Source: an uncultured Dyadobacter sp. | GTDB lineage: Bacteria; Bacteroidota; Bacteroidia; Cytophagales; Spirosomataceae | Direction of reading: 5' to 3' | Length of the DNA: 5,422 bases | Assembly: GCA_946481035.1 (NCBI GenBank) | Contig: CAMLNK010000366.1 | Span: forward strand, 1 to 5,422 | Shown here: piece after piece, positions 1-4,669 of the stretch | Position numbering within the stretch: the stretch's first letter is position 1 | How the letters are laid out: each line of letters begins with the position of its first letter | Program-made: the position numbers and the translations under genes | The notes under the pieces: generated by a model | The model's input: only the letters and a program-made list of their open reading frames with translations | Database searches by the model: none | What the model was told of the DNA's origin: nothing

Positions 1-1066
1 CCAAATCCTGATCAATGGTAATGGCTTTGCCCATGCGGCCCTTTATATCCCTGACATATTTAGTATGCTTCTCGATCGTAGCAAAGAAATCCTTCATTTC
101 TTCCTCCGAAACAGCCTGATCGTCGGAAACAGGTGCATTATCCGCTTTTCTTTCTGCATTAGGAGCCGTTTTCGCTGCCGGTTGCTGCGAATAAGTCTTT
201 TCGGCGACAGCAAATGCCAGTACCGGCAGCAGCACTGCAACCAGTGCTTTTTTGAGATACTGAATGCGTACGTTAATGTTTCTGGTCATCATGGCTAATC
301 TTTTTTTGGTGAAAGGATAATTGAAAGAACTTGCGAGCGCGGTCGTCCGCTGGGCAAGAAGGGTATCAAGCAACATTAATTGGTATTCCTTCACATCGGT
401 TGGCCCGGCTAGTACGGCTTCGTCGGCCAGGTACTCGTGGTTTAGCCGGATGGCGCGGCGGTAGAGGAGCAGCAACGGGTTAAACCACCATAATGCAATC
501 AGCAATTCAGTGAAGACAATATCCAGTGAATGCATTTGCCTTGCGTGCGCAAGCTCGTGTGTGAGGATTTCTTTTGGAATATTCTGATTATCAAATGCTT
601 TTTGGGGTATGAAAATGAATTTGAAAAAGCTGTAAGTAGGCGTATCCTCGGGCATCAGTACCAGTTTTACAGTTTCAAAAGAGACGATCTGGCGGCCGGA
701 CTTCGATCGGAGAATAGCCAGTATTTGGAAACTCGTTCTAAGAAGTAACGCCACCGCGACCAACCCATAAAGCAGCCAGGGCAGGTAAGCCGGGAGGGTA
801 GTGCGCTCTTGCGCGGGAATTGGCTGCGGCGTGTTAATCGTCGCGTTGCTGACGGCTGGTTGCATTACCAGGTTATTCGTAACCACTTCTTCCACCATTT
901 TTGAAGGCATTTCAATGGTCGTCAGCGGTGCAAGCAAAGCGAAAACCATCGCGCCAAGCAGGTAAAACCGGTTGAATTGCAGCATTTTCTCGCGTTCGAG
1001 AACGAAATGGTACACTACGAACAAAAGTCCGGAGCAGACGATGGATTTGATGAGATAGCTAACCAT
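1..1066 (-). CDS. BlaR1/MecR1-like M56 family membrane metallopeptidase (partial, C-terminus beyond window)
   Basis: An open frame runs from the ATG at 1066 to the window edge, giving 355 visible residues with no stop. Membrane segments are apparent at about residues 2-21, 34-50, 94-118, 182-201 and 274-288. The zinc-protease motif HELAH lies at 170-174. A second motif, HEYLADE, lies at 210-216; its Glu211 is 37 residues after the last His of HELAH, the spacing of the third zinc ligand in BlaR1. The WWFNPL stretch (193-198) and KRLAMMT (255-261) are also typical of the family. In BlaR1/MecR1, a signal received outside the membrane activates this protease domain, which leads to loss of the partner repressor. 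After the last membrane segment the protein has an Ala/Pro/Lys/Glu-rich linker (about 289-325) and then an acidic-to-basic stretch that I do not recognise. No penicillin-binding SxxK motif is visible before the cut. The ATG overlaps the end of the blaI-type gene by 8 bases, which suggests translational coupling. Family assignment is secure; the sensed signal is unknown. Confidence 0.93.
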   Translation of the reverse strand, partial: MVSYLIKSIVCSGLLFVVYHFVLEREKMLQFNRFYLLGAMVFALLAPLTTIEMPSKMVEEVVTNNLVMQPAVSNATINTPQPIPAQERTTLPAYLPWLLYGLVAVALLLRTSFQILAILRSKSGRQIVSFETVKLVLMPEDTPTYSFFKFIFIPQKAFDNQNIPKEILTHELAHARQMHSLDIVFTELLIALWWFNPLLLLYRRAIRLNHEYLADEAVLAGPTDVKEYQLMLLDTLLAQRTTALASSFNYPFTKKRLAMMTRNINVRIQYLKKALVAVLLPVLAFAVAEKTYSQQPAAKTAPNAERKADNAPVSDDQAVSEEEMKDFFATIEKHTKYVRDIKGRMGKAITIDQDL

Positions 1067-1433
1067 TTTGCTTGCGTTTGATTTCTTCGTCGATGATGTT
1101 CCGTAATTCTTCCAGCTCCTGTGCGCTCATGCTCGTGTCGCGCGCGAAGAACGAGCCAAACTGTGCCACCGAGTCGTTGAAGAAGTTTTTGATAATGCCA
1201 TTCACATGCTTTGAGAAATAATCCTTCTTTTCGACCAGCGGATAGTATTCCCGTGAGTTGCCGTAAAGCGTGTAAGCCACAAAGCCCTTGTCCTGCATTC
1301 TTTTAAGCAGCGTTGCCACCGTCGTCGTGGCCGGTTTGGGATCAGGAAAGCATTCGATCAGGTCTTTCATAAAAACCTTCTCTTTCTGCCAGAGGTATTC
1401 CATCAGTTGTTCTTCGGCTTTGGTGAGTGACAT
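1059..1433 (-). CDS. blaI: BlaI/MecI/CopY family winged-helix transcriptional repressor
   Basis: This 124-residue protein matches the usual length of about 120-130 for the family. It opens with the family signature LTKAEEQLMEYLW (residues 3-15). The winged helix-turn-helix follows, with the recognition helix around TTTVATLLKRMQDKGF (36-51) and the wing at about 52-66 (YGNSREYYPLV). The C-terminal helices, ending in QELEELRNIIDEEI (105-118), are the dimerisation part. Such proteins bind TACA-nn-TGTA dyads as dimers and are inactivated by proteolysis when the partner M56 protease is triggered. The M56 gene follows directly with an 8-base overlap (stop TAG 1061-1059, next ATG 1066-1064), so the two form an operon. 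The start was chosen because the family signature begins two residues later. There is no clear Shine-Dalgarno sequence, as is normal in Bacteroidota. A matching operator lies 36-51 bases upstream of the start codon, suggesting autorepression. The symbol is family-level; the target need not be a beta-lactamase. Confidence 0.93.
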   Translation of the reverse strand: MSLTKAEEQLMEYLWQKEKVFMKDLIECFPDPKPATTTVATLLKRMQDKGFVAYTLYGNSREYYPLVEKKDYFSKHVNGIIKNFFNDSVAQFGSFFARDTSMSAQELEELRNIIDEEIKRKQNG

Positions 1434-1468
1434 GATTATAGTGCTTTGCTCTACAAGGATATATTGTG

Positions 1469-1484
1469 CTCTACAAATGTAGAG
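1469..1484. promoter_or_regulatory. BlaI-type operator dyad
   Basis: CTCTACA-AA-TGTAGAG is a dyad with perfect 7-bp arms and a 2-bp centre. Its core, TACAAATGTA, fits the TACA-nn-TGTA operator known for BlaI/MecI repressors. It lies between the repressor gene and the divergent receptor gene and contains the likely -7 box of the repressor promoter, so binding should block that promoter. A second copy of the left half (TGCTCTACAA) lies at 1447-1456, exactly 20 bp from the copy at 1467-1476, about two helical turns away. That site lacks a good TGTA partner. Confidence 0.8.
1474..1481 (-). promoter_or_regulatory. Putative -7 box of the blaI-M56 operon
   Basis: Read on the minus strand, this is TACATTTG, an exact match to the Bacteroidota -7 consensus TAnnTTTG. 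It would start transcription at about 1467-1470, leaving a leader of roughly 35 bases before the ATG at 1433. No clear TTTG -33 element is seen at the usual spacing; the region upstream is simply T-rich on this strand. The box lies inside the operator dyad, so repressor and sigma factor would compete for it. Confidence 0.55.
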
Positions 1485-1526
1485 TTAAAATTGAAAAATA
1501 AAAATATCCGGTGCAACGATTCGGCC

Positions 1527-1534
1527 TATTTTTG
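1527..1534 (+). promoter_or_regulatory. Putative -7 box of the TonB-dependent receptor gene
   Basis: TATTTTTG matches the Bacteroidota -7 consensus TAnnTTTG exactly and lies 36 bases before the ATG at 1571. A TTG occurs at 1491-1493, but its spacing of 33 bases is too long for a standard -33 element. The box lies outside the operator dyad (1469-1484), which would sit at about -55 to -70 relative to the predicted start. Repression from that site would therefore need looping or spreading, or may not happen. Confidence 0.45.
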
Positions 1535-1570
1535 TAACTGATAGTTTTAAATATCGCTTAACCAATCCAC

Positions 1571-3868
1571 ATGATCCGTAGCCTTTTACTTTTCCTACTT
1601 TCCGTTAGTCTTGCAAACGCGCAGGCGTTCACATCCGTCGTGCGCGGAAGCGTGAAGGATGCCGATACCGGCCTCCCGCTAGCGCAGGCCACCGTGCAGC
1701 TCGATGATAAAGGCGGCGTGACCGATGAAGCGGGTTTGTTTCGGTTCGAAGGGATAGGAGTGGGGCGCCACGTTTTGAAAGTATCATTTGTAGGGTACAA
1801 TACGCTTGTAATCTCTGAAATCCTGCTCGAATCGGGTAAGGAGAATGTACAGGAAGTGCGGCTCAGCGCTTCCGGCAAGCAGTTGCAGGAAGCCACGGTG
1901 TCGGGCAGCAGACCGCCGGCATTCAATAGCGTGCAAGCCATTACCGCCGAACAAACCCTGCGCTATGCCGCCACCTACCTCGATCCGGCGCGTGTAGCGA
2001 CGTCTTTCGCGGGTGTAGCCGCTGCCAATGACCAGGCTAATGGGCTGGTTATTCGCGGAAATTCGCCAAACAGCATGCAATGGCGGCTGGAAGGAGTGGA
2101 GATCGTGAATCCCAATCATTTGTCGAATGCGGGGACGTTCAGCGACAGGCCGACGTCCGCAGGCGGGGGAGTCAATATTTTGAGCACGCAGTTGCTGGCG
2201 ACGTCCTATTTTTTGAATGGCGCATTTCCTGCCCAATACGGCAATGCAGTCGCCGGTGTGATGGATATGCGCCTGCGGAAGGGAAACGACGAGCGGCGTG
2301 AATTTACGGCGCAAGCCGGGCTGATCGGGCTGGACCTCGCTGCGGAAGGCCCTTTTTCCAGGAAATCGAAGGCTTCCTATCTGGTCAATTACCGTTATTC
2401 GTTTACCGGACTATTGGGTGCAATGGGTGTTAACTTCGGAGGAGAGGATATCCGTTTTCAGGACCTCTCGTTCAACCTCAATTTTCCATTGAAAAAGGGC
2501 GGTAACCTGACGGTATTTGGCCTCGGGGGCATCAGTAGCAACACCTTCAAGGCCGAGCCGGACCCCGCCAAATGGGAGTTTTACAAAGATTCTCACAATA
2601 TTATTTATAAAAACAAAATGGGTGCGACGGGTATTACCCATGCGCTGCCTATCGGAAGCCGCGCCGTGCTCAATACCGCATTGGTGACGTCGGGGCTGCA
2701 AACCTCGCGGGCATTTTACCAGGGCGACAACAATACCCCTGAATATTGGTATCCCATTGAGGATGACTCCCTAACCAAGGGCAAGGTTACCGGCAATATG
2801 ATTTTCAACTACCGGTTTCCGGGTGGCGGCAAGCTGAAAGCAGGGGGGTACTTCACGTTCCAGTACGACCGCCTGGCGCCGTTGTACAATTATAAGGAGA
2901 TAAAAACGAAGCTCTTTCAGCCTTTTGCCGAATGGACGCTGCCGATCGCTCCCGGCGTGCTTGGTGAGCTTGGCCTGACTGCCAGCATCAGCAAAGTGGA
3001 TCTTTGGAGTGCACGAACGCATCGCACGCTCGAACCGCGGGCTACATTGCGCTGGCAGCTGAACGAACATCAGAAAGTAGGCCTTTCGTACGGTCTTCAA
3101 AGCCAGCTGCCGCTGGTGCAGCTTTATGCAGCCGCTTTTTCCACTACGGGTTTTTCGGGTAACCCCGACCTGGGACCTTCCAAAGTACATCACTTTGTGG
3201 CCAGCTATCAACGTGATTTCCGCAAAAACAATCATCTGAAAATAGAAGCCTACTGGCAGGAGCATTTCGATGTACCGGTAGGCGGTCTCGGTTTTTCGGC
3301 ATTGAATCTGCTTGAAACAAGGGTAGACGAGCGTCTGAAAAACACTGGCAAAGGGCGCAATTACGGTTTGGAAGTTACCTATCAGAAATTACTGAGCGGG
3401 GATATTTACATGATGGTTTCCGGCTCTTTGTACAGCGCCACCTTTGTCACTTACGAAGGTGAGCGCAAAAACGGCCGCTTCGATGGCCGCCACACATTCA
3501 GTTTTACAGGAGGCAAGGAATTTAAAGCGGGCGGTCAACGCCTTTGGGGCATTAATACCAAAATTCTCTGGCTCGGCGGCTTCCGGGACACGCCGATCGA
3601 CTACGACGCTTCGAAACTTTACGGACAAACCCTGTACCGAAACGATGAACTGTTTGCATTGAAATTAAAGGATTACTTCCGCCCCGACCTGCGGATTTAT
3701 CTCAAAAGAAGCCGGGCGGCATATAGTACCACCCTGGCTCTCGACCTGCAAAATGTGTCCGGAACGAAGAATGAGGCATTCAGCTATTACGATGCTTTTC
3801 AGCAGAAGATCATTAAGCAAAAGCAGCTGGGCCTGATCCCTGTGCTGAGCTACCGGTGGGAGTTTTAG
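1571..3868 (+). CDS. TonB-dependent outer-membrane receptor with N-terminal carboxypeptidase-regulatory-like domain
   Basis: This complete protein has 765 residues. A signal peptide occupies about residues 1-17 (hydrophobic LLLFLLSVSLANA, likely cleavage ANA|QA). A carboxypeptidase-regulatory-like beta domain follows at about 22-101, with GSVKDADTGLPLAQATV and VGRHVLKVSFVGY as typical strands. The plug domain lies at about 118-237, with LVIRGNSPNSMQWRLEGVEI (159-178) and FPAQYGNAVAGVMDMRLRKG (219-238). The remainder is a beta-barrel with alternating aromatic/hydrophobic strands ending in SYRWEF, the C-terminal Phe being the usual barrel-assembly signal. Such proteins import a ligand across the outer membrane using TonB-ExbBD energy. 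At 765 residues it is shorter than the roughly 1000-residue SusC type, and no SusD gene lies beside it, so a polysaccharide-utilisation role is not supported. The substrate cannot be read from the sequence. It diverges from the blaI-M56 operon across a 137-base shared control region. No Shine-Dalgarno sequence is evident; the start is fixed by the signal peptide. Confidence 0.93.
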   Translation: MIRSLLLFLLSVSLANAQAFTSVVRGSVKDADTGLPLAQATVQLDDKGGVTDEAGLFRFEGIGVGRHVLKVSFVGYNTLVISEILLESGKENVQEVRLSASGKQLQEATVSGSRPPAFNSVQAITAEQTLRYAATYLDPARVATSFAGVAAANDQANGLVIRGNSPNSMQWRLEGVEIVNPNHLSNAGTFSDRPTSAGGGVNILSTQLLATSYFLNGAFPAQYGNAVAGVMDMRLRKGNDERREFTAQAGLIGLDLAAEGPFSRKSKASYLVNYRYSFTGLLGAMGVNFGGEDIRFQDLSFNLNFPLKKGGNLTVFGLGGISSNTFKAEPDPAKWEFYKDSHNIIYKNKMGATGITHALPIGSRAVLNTALVTSGLQTSRAFYQGDNNTPEYWYPIEDDSLTKGKVTGNMIFNYRFPGGGKLKAGGYFTFQYDRLAPLYNYKEIKTKLFQPFAEWTLPIAPGVLGELGLTASISKVDLWSARTHRTLEPRATLRWQLNEHQKVGLSYGLQSQLPLVQLYAAAFSTTGFSGNPDLGPSKVHHFVASYQRDFRKNNHLKIEAYWQEHFDVPVGGLGFSALNLLETRVDERLKNTGKGRNYGLEVTYQKLLSGDIYMMVSGSLYSATFVTYEGERKNGRFDGRHTFSFTGGKEFKAGGQRLWGINTKILWLGGFRDTPIDYDASKLYGQTLYRNDELFALKLKDYFRPDLRIYLKRSRAAYSTTLALDLQNVSGTKNEAFSYYDAFQQKIIKQKQLGLIPVLSYRWEF

Positions 3869-3871
3869 AAA

Positions 3872-3919
3872 GATTGGATGATTGAATGGTTGAATGATTG
3901 AATGCGTGAATGAGTGAAT
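3872..3919 (+). repeat. Six-copy imperfect tandem octamer array (GATTGAAT)n
   Basis: Six consecutive 8-bp units begin three bases after the receptor stop codon: GATTGGAT, GATTGAAT, GGTTGAAT, GATTGAAT, GCGTGAAT, GAGTGAAT. Two are identical and the others differ by one or two bases, mostly at unit positions 2-3. The TGAAT half is kept in five of six. The array is non-coding on the plus strand, its unit length is not a multiple of three, and it forms no obvious hairpin. It is most simply a decayed simple-sequence repeat. The rest of 3869-4064 shows no gene and no clear hairpin terminator for the receptor gene. Confidence 0.85.
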
Positions 3920-4008
3920 ATTTTTTGGGTCAAAAGTGGTGTATATCAATGGTTTGTTTCTGGTGATTCAGGAATTTTCGAATGTGGCTGAACTTTCGGC
4001 ATTTTTAA

Positions 4009-4043
4009 TTTGTAAACTTATCTGCAATCAAACTTTGGCTTTG
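4009..4043 (+). promoter_or_regulatory. Weak candidate promoter for ssrA
   Basis: TTTG at 4009-4012 could be a -33 element. TGGCTTTG at 4036-4043, one base away from TAnnTTTG, could be the -7 box; the gap of 23 bases is at the upper limit for Bacteroidota promoters. Transcription would begin near 4047-4050, leaving a short leader to be removed by RNase P at 4065. The match is imperfect and the sequence is AT-rich, so this is tentative. Confidence 0.3.
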
Positions 4044-4064
4044 TCCTAAGCTGCACTACCAAAT

Positions 4065-4435
4065 GGGGGTGACCGGTTTTGACAGCGGGCTGAGGGCTTG
4101 TGTGTAAGCATGTCGGGAGTTGAGAGTACCTCCCGGAAATAATATTCTCAAACAATAACTGGCGAATCTACTTACGCCATGGCTGCTTAATCCGGAGGAT
4201 TAACCAAATGCCATCATCTCTCCACCTCACGTGCTGCCGGGTGGGTCCAGAGGTGTCGAACCGCAGCGCTGGTTGGTATATTGATGCGTAAAACCAACGA
4301 GACCCTAGCATCTAAGGCTATGACGCAGGTCCGCCGGGAACCTTGTCAGGCTCGAAAACCGAATCACGGATAAGCATGTAGAAGGCGCAGGTTTTCCCTG
4401 TTCTGGACGAGGGTTCGACTCCCTCCATCTCCACC
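4065..4435 (+). ncRNA. ssrA: Transfer-messenger RNA (tmRNA)
   Basis: tmRNA, with SmpB, rescues stalled ribosomes and tags the unfinished protein for degradation. The tRNA-like ends are readable. The 5' GGGGGTG (4065-4071) pairs with CATCTCC (4426-4432) as a 7-bp acceptor stem with two G-U pairs, followed by discriminator A4433 and CC. The T arm is GAGGG (4409-4413), loop TTCGACT, CCCTC (4421-4425). Pseudoknot 1 is clear: CGGGAG (4114-4119) pairs with CTCCCG (4130-4135), and its loop TTGAGA (4120-4125) pairs with TCTCAA (4146-4151), ending nine bases before the resume codon. A further pseudoknot is suggested by GTTGGT (4272-4277)/ACCAAC (4293-4298) with loop TGCGT (4285-4289)/ACGCA (4323-4327). 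The length of about 371 bases is normal. The chromosome has CCT rather than CCA at the 3' end, so the last A must be added by tRNA nucleotidyltransferase. The RNA is one-piece, not permuted. Confidence 0.97.
4161..4190 (+). other. tmRNA tag reading frame (GESTYAMAA)
   Basis: The frame resumes at GGC 4161-4163 and ends at TAA 4188-4190, encoding GESTYAMAA; the charged alanine precedes it. The start was chosen by distance from pseudoknot 1 (ending 4151) and by likeness to Bacteroidota tags, which typically begin GE and end in YALAA or YAMAA. The terminal AA is the protease recognition end. The stop codon lies inside a perfect hairpin, TTAATCC (4187-4193)/GGATTAA (4197-4203), with a 3-base loop; this corresponds to the helix just after the tag in other tmRNAs. 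Confidence 0.88.
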
Positions 4436-4454
4436 TTTAATCTAATCAAATCTC

Positions 4455-4491
4455 AAAAAGCCCGTGAGTCAATGATTTACGGGCTTTTTTT
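4455..4491. terminator. Intrinsic terminator after ssrA, probably bidirectional
   Basis: AAAAAGCCCGT (4455-4465) pairs perfectly with ACGGGCTTTTT (4479-4489), and a few weaker pairs extend the stem inward. Seven Ts (4485-4491) form the tail on the plus strand. It begins 19 bases after the tmRNA 3' end. The A-run at 4455-4459 gives a shorter U-tract on the minus strand, so it could also stop transcription arriving from the IS110 transposase gene and shield ssrA from antisense RNA. Confidence 0.9.
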
Positions 4492-4669
4492 CTGAAAGTC
4501 TCTCTTTTCCCGCCTAAGCATAGTAATCTCGTGATCTCAGATCGTTCTAAGCCATTTTCTCTTAGAGAAAAATTTTTTCTACGTGCTCTTGGCAACAGCT
4601 GTGGGTGCTTAGCGTCTGTTATCAGTTTTGTTAACGGGGTAAAGTCCACCAAAAAAAGCCTCGACCTTT
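4492..4669. other. Non-coding stretch between ssrA terminator and IS110 transposase
   Basis: No convincing gene is seen in these 178 bases. Visible structure: TTTTCTC (4555-4561)/GAGAAAA (4565-4571), a 7-bp hairpin with a 3-base loop, overlapping an A/T palindrome AGAAAAA-T-TTTTTCT (4566-4580). The end of the IS110 element must lie within or near this stretch, but IS110 elements lack ordinary long terminal inverted repeats, so the boundary cannot be placed from one end alone. Confidence 0.5.

Noticed and set aside
65..748. Two plus-strand open frames (65-298 and 530-748)
   Set aside because: Both are antisense to the M56 peptidase gene, whose zinc motifs and membrane segments read cleanly on the minus strand.
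1784..2314. Minus-strand 176-residue open frame inside the receptor gene
   Set aside because: It lies wholly antisense to a clear TonB-dependent receptor, is rich in Arg/His/Gln as shadow frames are, and has no recognisable motif.
3872..3919. Octamer array as a CRISPR
   Set aside because: The units are 8 bp and directly adjacent with no spacers, and no cas gene is present.
4566..4580. A/T palindrome as an intrinsic terminator for the transposase
   Set aside because: It has no GC-rich stem and the arms are almost contiguous; the strong terminator at 4455-4491 can serve both directions.
4446..4652. Minus-strand 68-residue open frame after the IS110 gene
   Set aside because: It runs through the ssrA terminator, has a low-complexity basic composition and no family resemblance; it is best explained as chance.
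4645..4660. TCCACC followed by an A-run and GCC as a possible att copy of the tmRNA end
   Set aside because: Only six bases match the tmRNA 3' end and the T arm is not repeated, which is well within chance.
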